Source of the DNA: Carnegiea gigantea
Taxonomy: Eukaryota > Streptophyta > Magnoliopsida > Caryophyllales > Cactaceae
Assembly (NCBI GenBank): GCA_029747015.1
Contig: JAKOGI010000435.1
Span: 237,501 to 301,500, forward strand
DNA length: 64,000 bases
Reading direction: 5' to 3'
Of this stretch, positions 38,815 to 49,822 are shown piece after piece; position 1 is the first letter of the stretch; each line of letters starts with the position of its first letter. The notes beneath the pieces are model-generated. The model made no database searches. It had not been told where the DNA came from and worked only from the letters and a program-made list of their open reading frames with translations. A program made the translations under genes and the position numbers.

Positions 38815-39600
38815 TTATTGTTTAATATTCTGCACCTTAGTAGATAATTCAAGTAATGAGATTGTCAGTGCTACCTCACGTTGTATTGGCATTACCTTCT
38901 CACCATGCTGGCTGCATGTAAACTCAGTCTTTTGATAGGTGTAAGCCTTACTTAATTTTTCAATAGGAACAACATGACCATTCATTATGAATATTATCTG
39001 GTTTATTGTCCGTGTGTATGGAGAATATAATCTCTGAAAATTGTTTCCAACAATCATATCATGATGGGGTTGATCAGCAGCCCATAGAACTAGTACAATA
39101 CATTGGACTCCTCCTAATTCTGTGGATAACCCTTCTATAGCTTCATTGTGACTCATAATGCTATTATCAGCTATTCTTACTTGTAATGAATTTTTAGCGC
39201 TTTTCCACATAAACTCTGAAAATAATGATCTTTTTTCAAGGCATACAGAACAACCACTATCTATATAGGCACACAACTCATATTTATGATATCCCTCTAA
39301 GCACACATTTATTGGGATATAAATGCTATTTGGATTTGTATTGGTGACTTCATAGTATATTTCTATAGTCATATTTTTGACTAATTCATCCTCATAAATT
39401 GATTCACTAACAGTTTTTATTTTGCACCCAATGACTTTTTTATTGGGACTCATAATTCGATCCACACTGGGTCTTGTAATTTTAAAACTCATTCCACTCA
39501 TTTCACTGGTCATGCTAATTGTGTTATCTTCTTTAAGCTTTTCTTTAGCTGATGAAGATCCTTCTCCCCAATCTGATCTTGTACTTATACTTCTTAACAA
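38815..39600 (-). pseudogene. Viral aspartic protease region, copy A
   Basis: The longest open viral stretch here (261 codons). The active site reads AYIDSGCS near the middle, followed by an MIVGNNF motif as in other caulimovirid retropepsins. The N-terminal 100 residues are a linker of unknown function. It would process the viral polyprotein. Confidence 0.82.
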
Positions 39601-39864
39601 TTAGGGTTTAATGGTGATTTTACCCTCCTTATCAATTTTTATTATATTTTTCTTATTGATCTTTAGAGGGTTGGTAAAGCTAGATATCCATGAACGATCG
39701 ATTTTTTTCTTCTGAGGCTTGGACTTAATCCTCCAGATCTTTTGCATTGGGGTAGGACTTTTAAATTTTTTTTGCTTCCATTATTGTTACCTTAGTCTTT
39801 GGTTCTATCATATTATCTAATTTGCAGATAATCTTCTAAAATATGTCCATCCTAACTATTTTTA

Positions 39865-40497
39865 TCATAAGGATAAGAAGTTTTTAGAAAATTCATTTTT
39901 TAGATTCACATAATATTCAGGTCGATAATTGAATCCTACTGACCTATTAAATAAATTAGTCTTTATCCCTGTGATAATCTGATTATTAAATTTGGTATGC
40001 CTAATATCATAGAGGGAAGCGTAAAGATCAATATCTTTACTATAATACTGTAATGGAGTGATTTGAACTTGGACACTTCCAACATGGATATGTCTATACT
40101 TTCTATCTTTGTTATGCTTAAGAATATTTTCCCAATTAATGAGATTGACTTCCCTGATGTCATACTCACAATCCTTTATCTCCATATCTCCTTCCACCAT
40201 TTCATATACGTATTTTCTTTTTAATTGAAAGATGAATTTTTTATAGGTTATGTCTTTTTGGATTATGAGAAGGACCCAATCTCCTTTGACTTCCTCGTGA
40301 TCATTATCTACCACAAACGCTTCTCCTTGAAGATCATAAAGGCTAACTGAATTACTTTCCATCATATGACTTGTTTCTTCATAGTCACTTTCTTCATATT
40401 CATTGTCCATTATTATTTGTACAATTCCTTTATTGTTATTTAGGGCTAGGTCTAATGCCTCATCTTCACTAAGCTCAGCATGTTCCAGGCTTTCCAA
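39865..40497 (-). pseudogene. Viral movement protein region, copy A
   Basis: A 210-codon open stretch. The first 60 residues are acidic (EESDYEE) and follow the zinc finger. The rest resembles the caulimovirid 30K-type movement protein core: HIHVGSVQVQITPL, then a LYDIRHT block and a SVGFNYRPEYYVNL-like end. The movement protein lets virus pass through plasmodesmata. Its place after the coat protein is the key taxonomic clue. Confidence 0.72.
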
Positions 40498-40499
40498 GG

Positions 40500-42230
40500 C
40501 TTCAATAAGTTTGTCATTCTTTCTATTTTTGCATTCATTAGTATAATGTCCTACTTCTCTGCATGTCCAGCTTTTGCAGTTGCTTTTTCCTGCAGTGCAA
40601 TAAGCGGCTTTCCTAAAAAATCTACGTTTTTTTAGGACTTGATTTGTTGTAACATTTTCTTCTATATTTCTCGCCTCTTTGCTTGTTAAAGCTCTTTTTT
40701 TTTAATAGAATTTTCTTTTCCTTCTTTTTTCAGGTTCTTTTCCCCATTTGTGAGGTGAATTCCACCAAGTTAGGAATTGCTTCTAAATTTTGTTTTGTTT
40801 TTGGAGATCAAGGCATTGACCATTGACCCTTTTGCTTAAATAAGAAATTCTTAAACCAAGGGTATCAACGACATCTGTTCGTTCAAGCCATGCCATGTAA
40901 GTTTCATTAATTATGGAATTTATTAGATATGGCAATTTGTCATAGAGCATACCAAGATTAGTTTCATTAGACCCCATTTTGTAATAATATTGACTAAATT
41001 CAACAGTATAATTTTCTAGCTATCTCATGTCCATAATTCAATATTGTCAATCTTTCTTTGCCATTCTCTAGCCTTTTCTTCAAAATCAAGTTTAGCTCTG
41101 ATGAATTCAGTTTCTATTTTCTTTCATAAATTTTTGAACATAGCAGCTGGTGTTTCCATTATTCTTAATGTATTTTTACCGTCTTTACTTAATGAATCAT
41201 ACCAGTCAGCTACAGTGACAGAAAAATTGTGTTCGATGTAGTTTAGAAACTTTGCAGCAGTCCATGTAGTGTTTAAATTTAAGACACTATTCATTCCTCT
41301 TTTCTAATGCTCAAATATTTCTTCTCTATTACGGGCCCCATTAATGTTTAAGATGTATTCTGTTTAGCTAATTGGTATAAAGTCAATTTTTTCAAAGGTC
41401 GTGGTTTTCCTTGGGATGAACCCAAAGGAAAAATTACTTGTACGTCCTGCTGGAACATTCCTGGGTCTTAAGAAATGAGTATTTCTTCTAGAAGGTTCAC
41501 CAAGTTCTTCAAGCTTAGGAATGACATTGTTAACTAGATTAGTCTCTATTTCATATAAGTCGATTTATTCTCCAATCTCATTACTCTCATTTTCAATAGT
41601 CATTTTACCATATTTCTTATCTAATTTTTTCCTAATTTCTTCTGATGGTAATACATCTAGATCTTCTAATTTAATCAGACTCATTTGCTGATATATTTCT
41701 TCTTCTAATTGAACATTATTAATCTCTTCATTACCATCAGATAATATGGCATGTTTATCACTAATCGCGCCCATGATTTGGTTTAATTCTTCTAGATTTT
41801 ATTCTTCCTCGAACATATTTTGTAGTTCTTCAAGAGTATATTATTTATACTCCCTCATCTCCTTTTTTTACTTTTTTAGTTGATTTTTCACCAGATTTTT
41901 TTCCTACTTCTTTTTGAATTTTTATCTCCCCCAAAGGAAATAAAATCTTATTTTTTGGGTTTTGGAAGGATATTTATGCTGAAATGGAGTATTAATACTG
42001 AAAGTAGCTTTCCCGCTATGTCTTACTTCGTTAACTAGAGAAATGTGGATTACCGATATTTGTTTTTTAAGCTCCTTTACTTCGGTCTTAATTTTCGCTA
42101 ATTCTGTTTTTAATTCTAAAACTATATCAGTGATATAGTTTAATTGAGGTGCAATTGGAGAAAGACCTTCTGATGAGTGGACAATATGTGAATAATTTGA
42201 TCCAGGGCAAGCAAGTGATGATTCCATCAT
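40500..42230 (-). pseudogene. Viral ORF1: coiled coil and coat protein with zinc finger, copy A
   Basis: It begins just after the primer site. Residues about 30-75 (41922-42230) form a Lys/Glu/Leu heptad-like coiled coil. Acidic stretches follow (41565-41774), then the coat-protein core (about 40780-41300; MAWLERTDV, NGQCLDLQ). A zinc finger of the caulimovirid Cys-x-Cys-x2-Cys-x4-His-x4-Cys type at about 40532-40585 has its second Cys changed to Ser. Several frame breaks. Confidence 0.75.
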
Positions 42231-42285
42231 TAATCACAGTTAATCACAGTTAATTAGCTTAATGGTCTTAATTATTTTTGGTCAT

Positions 42286-42299
42286 ATGGCTCTGATACT
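42286..42299 (-). other. Initiator tRNA-Met primer site (copy A)
   Basis: The minus strand reads TAGTATCAGAGCCA, one base off the TGGTATCAGAGCC primer site typical of caulimovirids. It lies about 55 bases before ORF1, as expected between leader and first ORF. Confidence 0.85.
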
Positions 42300-42659
42300 A
42301 GATGAAAGAGGGCTTCGAGTAGTACTTATAAGAAAATTTTCACATGCACAATTTTTGGATTTTTGAAAGTAAGTTTTTAAGGATTTGGGCTAAAATGCAA
42401 ATATGAAAAGTCTTAGGGCTAAAAAGAAAAAGTAAATAGTGAACGGTCTCCTTAAAATAGTTTCCACAGAATATTGCCCCTTTTAAATATATTCTAATAA
42501 CATAGTCCCATAGTTATGATTTTCAGACAAAGTGGGGTACTTGTCAGTTATTTTTCCTACCCTTTTTATTATATTTTGTGTTTTTATTATTTGAAACCTC
42601 CACTAGAAATTAATAAAACTATAAAAAAAAGGCATAATAAGATGGTTTTTTAGAACCTC

Positions 42660-42800
42660 CACAGTTACCTTGTGGCCACCACCATGGTCCATAACGGCTC
42701 TAACAAACTAAAGAAAAAAAGGAGAAAAGAACAAGAAAACTGGGACCAGAGCTGACCACGGACGGTCCGTGGCCAATACCATAGTCCGTAGCAAGCCCCG
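42660..42800 (+). repeat. GC-rich inverted-repeat module upstream of ORF2 (Athila-2)
   Basis: GACCACGGACGGTCCGTGG around 42755 forms a strong palindrome, with further CCATGGTCC and ACCATAGTCCGT-like arms. It occupies the same place as 4650-4876 in Athila-1, and similar arms occur in the Athila-2 LTRs. Confidence 0.65.
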
Positions 42801-42829
42801 CGTCCGCCGTCACAGATTTTCAAGGCCCC

Positions 42830-43227
42830 TTTGACCCCCATTTTTTCATCTTCTTCCTCAAACTCGACTCTGTCTCTATCTCTCTAAACACTCCCTTCTC
42901 TAAAACCTCCATAACCACTTCACTTAAGCCTTTAATTTTTCGCCAAAATCCATCAAATGTCTTCCCTTTTCAGTTACTTTCTTTACCTTAACCCCACATC
43001 TCTCATTATTTTTCATTTTCAAGCCTTCTTTCTCTCCTATTTTTTCCATCTCTATACCCATAACTTTCACAACTCCATTCTTCATTTTTATCCTTCCAAT
43101 TTTTATTTTTTATTCCATATTTCTTCACCATTTACTTCCCTTTTCTCAAATTTTTTATTTTTTAGCATTTTTCTACTCATTTTTGTTTAGTTTGATTTTT
43201 CAAGTTTTTTCTCATCCACATTACACC
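42830..43227 (+). promoter_or_regulatory. Pyrimidine-rich leader of ORF2 (Athila-2)
   Basis: About 400 bases of T/C-rich sequence ending at the ATG at 43228. Counterpart of 4881-5253. Confidence 0.5.
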
Positions 43228-43613
43228 ATGGCTCCAAAAAAGAAGGCGTGAACCGCACAAGAAGATGGGACTTCTAGTCAAGCCCTACAAAGAGCATCCC
43301 GAGGCTCTTGAACATCGACCACCATGAGAAATTGAGGTAACATTTCACACCCCTGGTTTAACTAACCCTGAGCACATTGCTAGATATAATGCTTTGAGCA
43401 GTAAACTAGTAGTAGCTACTCGATATTATGATGAGGATATGTTGAATTGTTTGACAATTATTAGACGATATTTGTTGGTTTTTTGCTCAGGGCGGGATGG
43501 GTCAATTTTTAGAAACTAGGGACCACACTTATCCAGTCCTCACCCTTAATTTCTTAAGCACATTACATGTTGAGGTCACAAGTGGCCCTCAATGTCAAGA
43601 GGGCTACATTTCA
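43228..43613 (+). pseudogene. Athila ORF1/env-like protein, N-terminal part (Athila-2)
   Basis: The ATG at 43228 gives a basic start (MAPKKKA) like the NLS-like start of Athila-1 ORF2, then a TGA. Further frames contain an AEHIARYN-type stretch and FLETRDHTYPVLTLNFLSTL, matching the LMVEFLSSL region of Athila-1. It is interrupted after the codons for Gly-Tyr-Ile-Ser by the Helitron at 43614 and resumes at 47095. Confidence 0.72.
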
Positions 43614-46600
43614 TCTGATCTAATACTATATATAAAAGAAATATTGTCAACACTTTGCTCCTCTTAATTTTAGAAAGTCAACTTCATCACCACCATTTAC
43701 GTAATATATCATATCTAGGGGTGTGCCAAAAAAACTGAAATCAACCAAAAACCCGCTAGTTGTACAAATTTTTCAAAAAAATCAGTTCGGCAACCAAACC
43801 GAATAAAGATTTTTTTATTTTCGATTCAATTACAGTTCGGACGGAATGAAAATTCAGATAGCCGAACCAAAATTAATTGTTTTTGCAAAAAATTTATACA
43901 TGAAAAATAAAACATTTAGATAAGAAAGTGCACTTTTTTAATTATTTATGAATGTTAACCAAAATTTAATTTTTTATTAAAAAAAATTTAAACATAACAA
44001 ATGAAAAATTTTGGTAAGAAAGTATGTGTCTTCATTTATTTATGGACAATTAACTGGTAATCGAATCAAAAAATCAGTTGACCAGCTTGCTTGGTTTTGT
44101 TATGGTTCCAGGTTTGAACGAACCAAAATTTCTATTTCGATTAAAGTTCGAAATTTGCTCAAATCGAAAAACCAATTAGCCGACTTTCGGGTAACCGAAA
44201 CTCTGGTTAACCGGTTTTGCATACTCCTTAATTTATATCCATCTCAGCCATTAAAAGAATTGCACTTTTTTTAATTTTTAAAATTTGATAATGAAGTTAT
44301 TTAACCCTCCCTTACCCCTATCCCTCGCTTTCTACAAGCGATTGCCTCTCTATCTCTCTCTCCCAGTAACTTTCCACAGTCCAAGAATTCACCGTGCTCT
44401 CTATCCATAATTAACTATAGCATTCTTCCACTTCTATATGAGTCTTCACCCACCTCATATCCCCAGGATGCAAAGCGGTCTGTTCCATATTCTTTAATGA
44501 GGACAGAATGCTTATGAATTTTTTATTTGTTTATTAAAAAAGTTTCTTAGTTATTTTTTGGTGGGTTTTTTGGGAGGGGGTTGTGAAAAGGGAACTCTAA
44601 AAATTGCCACAATCATCCTCACAAACTCCTCTCCACAGTTACTATCATCAAGTTTGAAACCATAATATAATTGCTCACAAAATTGAAGTTTCATGAATTA
44701 AACCAATTAAACTGGATTTTCTGGATAGTGTTGGTAATTTTTTATTATTTCATTTTGAGTTCTTACAAATTAGTAGCTTCTAAATTTGGTAATAATCAGT
44801 ATATATGGGTTAATATCTTTGCCTTTTTTATATAGGTTAATATCTTTAGGAGTTCTTCAACATTTCATCATCTAACTCAGTATATAAGAATTTGCATTAT
44901 TAAATACTTTTTGGGTTTATTCTAACTATTTGGTGTTCAAATTTCTAAATTGGACTTTATTTCCTAAATTTAATTTTGACTAACACCATGCTTATTTTTT
45001 AAACTTAATTATGGCATCAAATCGTGCACTATGAATCTTCCTTCTCAAGCTCTGTCATTTTTAAATTGATTTTAGTTGGCTATGTTTCACGATTTTGTGA
45101 TTATGTGACACTAGGAATCATGTGATTAGTAGGTAGTTTGGTTATGTGATGAGTTGAGTTTTTTTTGTAGTTTGAAGATCAATCTAGATTGTTTGTTTTC
45201 ATCCTTTGTGTTTGACTGTTGAGTGATCGGGATGTTCTATCTACATTTGATTATCTTGATGACACACCTTGTTCTCTTAGTTCCAACATTTGTTGTTTAT
45301 TGCTCTAAATACATCGAAGGTAACAAAATTAATTTATCTATAAATTTTTGTTGTTAACTTTGTCATTGAACACTGAACTCTAGGGCTTAGGTAACATAAC
45401 CATCATCAATTTCTTAATTGATATGCAAATTGGAAAGATGAAAAATTAATCTTTTATTGGAGGTAAATATATTTATGATGAAATTTGTTGCAATAGATAT
45501 AATTTCTCTATTTGTTGTTCCCTCCCCTTTCGTTTGGGAACTTCAATAATGAATTTTTTCCCTTCCTTGTTTATAGCTTTGTTGGTACTTCTATAATTAC
45601 TATTAAAGTATAATTCTTTATTTTAATTATTTGTTTAATTGGGTTTCCTCTATATTTTCCATGTTTTCTTTTTGTGCTTTAAGAAAAGGTGGTTCGAAGT
45701 TGAAACAAAACCATTTCTCATAACCATAGGTGATAACTTTCGTGGTCGAAGGATTGATAATCAGTTTCATTACACCTTTTTAATGTGTTATAGATTATAG
45801 ATTAGTTGTACATCCTACAGGTTACCGTAACTCACTTTATCTTTTATCCCTTCCCTCGGTATAAGACAGTTGTAGCACGAATGCATTTTGGCCTTACTAC
45901 TTATAGGGTGAGGGCCTATGGAATGAGGGCCTTTGTGGACGTCGGTGTCCACCATGGTCTGGAGGCTACTTAAAAATGGGAGAGTGAGAACCTTGATATT
46001 TAGATGAACTTGTGATGTAGGGCTGGCACTATCTTGAACTCAGAACCTTTGGGGTTGTTTGCACAATTGGGTTGCCTTGTATAGGGTGGAGGTGAAAGAA
46101 ATTAGAAATCTATACTGTGGGGGGAAGGATGCTGAGGATTAGATTATGTTAGTGTACTAGGTTTGTGCAATACCCCCTCCCTCCAACAAAATAAAAGAGT
46201 GAGAGCATATAGAATTTGTGAAAAATTGAGTTAGTGTAGCTGCACGTTTTTTTGGCCTGGGAGAAGGATGAAACTTAGATTGGTGCAATTGATGAATAAT
46301 TACAAAACCTTCTACATGTTCACAAATATTAGATGTTTATTATGAGGTCTAATTAGCTTAGTATGATAATAAATGTATCCATGGTTTTAATTCTTCCTAT
46401 ATTTTTGTCACATAGTTTGCAAATGTAATGTATAATAAATTTCTGTAAAGAAAACTAGGTAAATGCTAATTTGCATTACCAAGTTTAATAATGATCTCTT
46501 TAGACCAGACTTCTTTTTTTCCCTAAACATCAAAATGCATATATATGGTACAAATAGTGCATCTTTTTTCCTCTTCATTCATCTCCTGGATAAACAGGAT

Positions 46601-47094
46601 CAATAAGAATTTTCTTAAATACTTGCAATTATGAGGCCAATCAAAACTTGGTTTGCTGATTGAAACTTTGGAACTTGATGTGCTTTAGGCTCAAATAGCT
46701 AGAGGGGGTTATTGCCAATATGGCAATGTCAATGGTTTATTTTTAATTAAAAAATGTTACATATATATGCACACAAACGCACATGCATACATATTTTCAA
46801 GACACTTTAGAACTAACAAATAGTTTTCTGTGAAACTTCTTTTATAAAAACATCCAGGTACATACTCAAAAAACATGTATGCTTGGAACTTCTTTTATAA
46901 AAAAAAATTCCTTAAAGAAAAAAAATATATACAGAAGTGATAATGTTTTAACTTACCCCATTTCTTTTGAGTTAGACTAACTTTTTCACTGTTTCTTTAT
47001 ATCAACTTATTGACGTCGACCCAACAATTATTGAATGATGTTTTCAAAGTACAATAAAAACTTAATCCCAAGGCAATGCATGGGTCTTAGCTAG
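43614..47094 (+). mobile_element. Non-autonomous Helitron inserted in the Athila-2 ORF2
   Basis: Starts TCTGATCTAATACTATATAT and ends CTAG (47091-47094), preceded by a small hairpin CCCA...TGGG (47067-47084). It sits exactly between host A (43613) and T (47095), the Helitron target rule. Joining the flanks restores the host reading frame (Gly-Tyr-Ile-Ser, then Phe-Tyr-Leu-Asn-Lys), which proves the boundaries. It encodes no Rep or helicase. Apart from the MITE-like element at 43718-44227, the interior (44228-47040) is AT-rich with a C/T-rich stretch near 44330-44365; a captured gene fragment is possible but not recognised. Confidence 0.88.
43718..44227. mobile_element. MITE-like element with GGGGTGTGC / GCATACTCC ends
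   Basis: About 510 bases. The left end GGGGTGTGCCAAAAAAACTG and the inverted right end GGAGTATGCAAAACCGG are similar. TA flanks both sides (CTA before, TTA after). The interior is full of short GAACCGAA / TTCGGTT-like motifs on both strands and can fold. No transposase. Confidence 0.55.
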
Positions 47095-48030
47095 TTTTAT
47101 CTTAATAAGGAGTTTTACAAACTTAATTTCAGTGCCTTTAATAGTATATTTGGTTTTCCACCAAGTATGCACCTCCCATACCGCCATGTCCCTAAGGAAT
47201 TCAATATGAATGCTTTTTGACATGAACTTTCCAGGCATCATTGGTATGACACTAGTAATTACAAAGGCATAGTTATTCGAAATCCCTATATTCATGTGGC
47301 CCAACAGTTATTAGCTTGTGGTTTGTTTGCCAGTGAGGATAGTTTAAATAAGCCTCGCTTGTCTAAATTATATTTTTTCTATAGCATGCTTAAAGGTGAC
47401 CGGATTGACCCTGGGTCATTCTTGGTCAATTAGTTGTATAGTGTAGCCACTAGTTCTACATATAGGATTGTCATCGGGGCCTCATCACCCCCCTTGCTAA
47501 GTTAGTTGGAGTTGAGCTGAACCCTGATGATAGAGTTGTAGGTTCAGAGCAGTTGAACTTAGCCGCTTTGGAATAAATAAAATTTTATAAGGTTGATGGT
47601 GGGCGTATTGTTGGATTTATCCTTGGAACCGGCTTATGCCTCTCCTAAATGTTGATCGCACCTCTCTCCTGAATCAGGCTAATCTCTAGTTTTTACCCAA
47701 TGATAAAGAGTTGGCACGACCTACCCCACCTCCTCCACCTACTCACTCTAGGGCTTCTAGTTCATCTCGACCATCCTCCTCTCATGATTATCCTAACCTA
47801 CATGCTACTTTTCAACTAATTCAAGAGGAGCAAGTGTCTCTACGAGCTTATGTAGAAATTGAGCATGCCTCACTCCGAGGCTTTGTTTAGGAGTGTCATG
47901 ATAAGCTCCATGGGATGATTGCCTCCCAGAACGAATATTTCCAAAACTTTAGGGTCAGCTTAGAGACTTGATAGGACTAGCACATTTCTCAACCCCACCC
48001 TCTTTCTTCTCTTCCACCCCATCCCCCTCC
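47095..48030 (+). pseudogene. Athila ORF1/env-like protein, C-terminal part (Athila-2)
   Basis: Resumes in the codon expected after the Helitron. It carries FNSIFGFPP, VPKEFNMNAF, then KPRLSKLYFFYSMLKGDRIDPGSFL and VIGG.ITPL stretches that align with the ELFIIWCALSGTPLDTGPF and SVGGTITAI region of Athila-1. A Pro/Ser-rich block (47730-47800) and a coiled-coil-like end (47815-47960) complete it. Several stops and frameshifts. Confidence 0.72.
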
Positions 48031-48071
48031 CTTTTAGAGTTTTATGCGTGCATTAAGGACATTATGTTGTG

Positions 48072-48085
48072 CAAGCATGGGGGAG
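48072..48085 (+). other. Internal polypurine-tract-like site (Athila-2)
   Basis: CAAGCATGGGGGAGTTG, preceded by AAGGACATT, directly after ORF2. It is nearly identical to the terminal polypurine tract of Athila-1 (AAGCATGGGGGAGTTG), although no LTR follows. Confidence 0.6.
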
Positions 48086-48086
48086 T

Positions 48087-49807
48087 TGTTGTAGTTGTTT
48101 GTGATTGTATATATGTGTGTTGTTGATATGTGAACATTTGTGTCTTTTTTTTCAGGTCACGTATTTAGGTTTAGGTTGCAATTTTTTTTACCATTTAGCT
48201 TTCTAGCTTTTTTTTTCCATTTTAGTTTTCTTTTGATTCTTTTTAGTTTTTAGTTGCATTTTAGGCTTAGAAAAACAAAAACAACAAAACAAAACAACAA
48301 CAAAACAAAACAAAAACCCAAAAAGAAAGAGAGAGAGCCTATAAATCCTCCGATGATGAGTCTTTAAAGTAAGTGGCTTTTTGTTGCCTATTTTGATCCT
48401 TTTGTTAAGCCCATTTGTAAATATAGTGTTTGTTTCTAAGTTTTCAAACCATGCTTCATGTTTTGACCATCACGTTTGATAAGGGTTGATTGCTTAATGA
48501 TTCTTAGCATGAGTATTTGGCATATGAAATTCTATGAGCTAGATGAGCTTTGTCCCGTGAGATTTCAAACTTGAATAGGCTAATTCATCTTTTTAGTCTC
48601 ATATTTCCTTTCACGCGTGACTCTTCTTAGATTTCAAGTCTTAGAACTTGCTTAAACTCTTACTCAAGATCACATTTAGCATGCACATTTAGGCAACATG
48701 ATTGAGGCATTCTTTGACTTTATGAGTTACATTGACAAAATAACCACCCTTATGTGAATGATTTATCCCTTGCTACCTCTTTGAGCCTTTACCGCATTTA
48801 TTGATGACAACCTATTTTATTATCTCTGGCCAGACACACATGTCTTACCCTTTTAGCCAAGGCTATGGAGTTTTCATAGTTGACTGGGAGTAGTGTGTGG
48901 ATAATAACCTTTTTATGGATATTGTGGGTTGGTTGGACGTGATAAGGGATCTATGTTCTATTTTTTTTCTTCAAAGTCAATTAAGTTATGTTTTGTGAGC
49001 TGTAAGAAAAGTGTTGAAAGTGCATAGTTTCCTTTGCCATTATCCTCCACTTTGGAAAAAAATAAATAAATAAAGCACACCAAAGGTGTGTAAACAAAAT
49101 GTATATGTTGAAAAAAAAAAAACAAACAAAAAAAACAAAGCAAAAAGAGAAAAAAGAAAAAAAAGGAAAAAATGATGCAATAAAAGAGATTTGGCATTGG
49201 TTTTATATTTTTAGACACTTTTTCTTGTGACATCACTTGGGGATGTTGTTGATATTTTGAATAATATGTTTTAGTTGAAAGATTATGGTTTATGCTCTTA
49301 GTCTTTGGCTTTTAGCTCCACAAATCTCAAAATATTTGTTCCCTCCTTACCTTTACCCATTTGCCCTATTACAACCCTTAAAGTCCTCATGATTGCCTTG
49401 TGTGTTTTGCATTGTAGTGGTGGAAAATTAGAGAGTCTTATCAAGATTATGGCTAATTTGGTTCTATGGAATGAGATGTGAGAGCATCACATTTTATTTT
49501 AAACACATGAGTGATGAGTGTCTTACCCCTAAAGTGAGGTTCTATTGGTTCTTCTAAACTCTACTTATTGTAATATGCCGATATAATTGTTCAAGTTGAT
49601 TTGAGTGATTGATTTATTATTGTTGTGCGATGGTTCTTACTTTTTCGAAAAATTTCCTTCTTCTATTTGTTTGTAAAAGTTTTTAAGCACTTTTGTGTTA
49701 AACTTCTTGGGTTGATTTGGTTATTGATGTTGCCACTGATGTCTTCCTATGGAGGTTATTCATTTTTAGCCTCAGTTTCATAATTACTTCGGGACAAGCA
49801 AAGGTTT
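48087..49807 (+). other. Athila-2 3' non-coding region
   Basis: No gene. A/G-rich tracts lie at 48268-48338 and 49057-49175, each in the same relative place as those of Athila-1. Blocks such as TTGAGGCATTC, CTTTGAGCC and TGGTGGAAAATT are shared with Athila-1, so this region is conserved beyond chance despite lacking a gene. Confidence 0.65.
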
Positions 49808-49822
49808 AAGCATGGGAGAGTT
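49808..49822 (+). other. Polypurine tract (Athila-2)
   Basis: AAGCATGGGAGAGTT lies immediately before the 3' LTR start TGATAAGTCC. Confidence 0.8.

Larger units (their letters stand above)
35397..42548 (-). mobile_element. Endogenous pararetrovirus copy A (Caulimoviridae, Cavemovirus/Solendovirus-like order)
   Basis: About 7.15 kb, near genome length for the family, inserted into Athila-2 just after the hairpin. On the minus strand: primer site, coiled coil, coat protein with zinc finger, movement protein, aspartic protease, RT, RNase H, a further ORF, then a TATA box and leader. Coat protein before movement protein, in front of the polymerase, is the order known for Cavemovirus and Solendovirus. 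The ends were set from similar target sequence on both sides (35360-35396 and 42549-42580). Many stops and frameshifts make it non-functional. Copy B (55706-62916) matches it over its whole length at roughly 82-86% in sampled stretches. Confidence 0.85.

Noticed and set aside
35397..42548. Virus copy A as a gypsy retrotransposon
   Set aside because: There is no LTR and no integrase; the primer is tRNA-Met-like, and coat zinc finger, movement protein and a 3' promoter are present, which fits Caulimoviridae.
42957..43190. A 77-codon Phe/Ser-rich frame
   Set aside because: It is a translation of the T/C-rich ORF2 leader; composition only.
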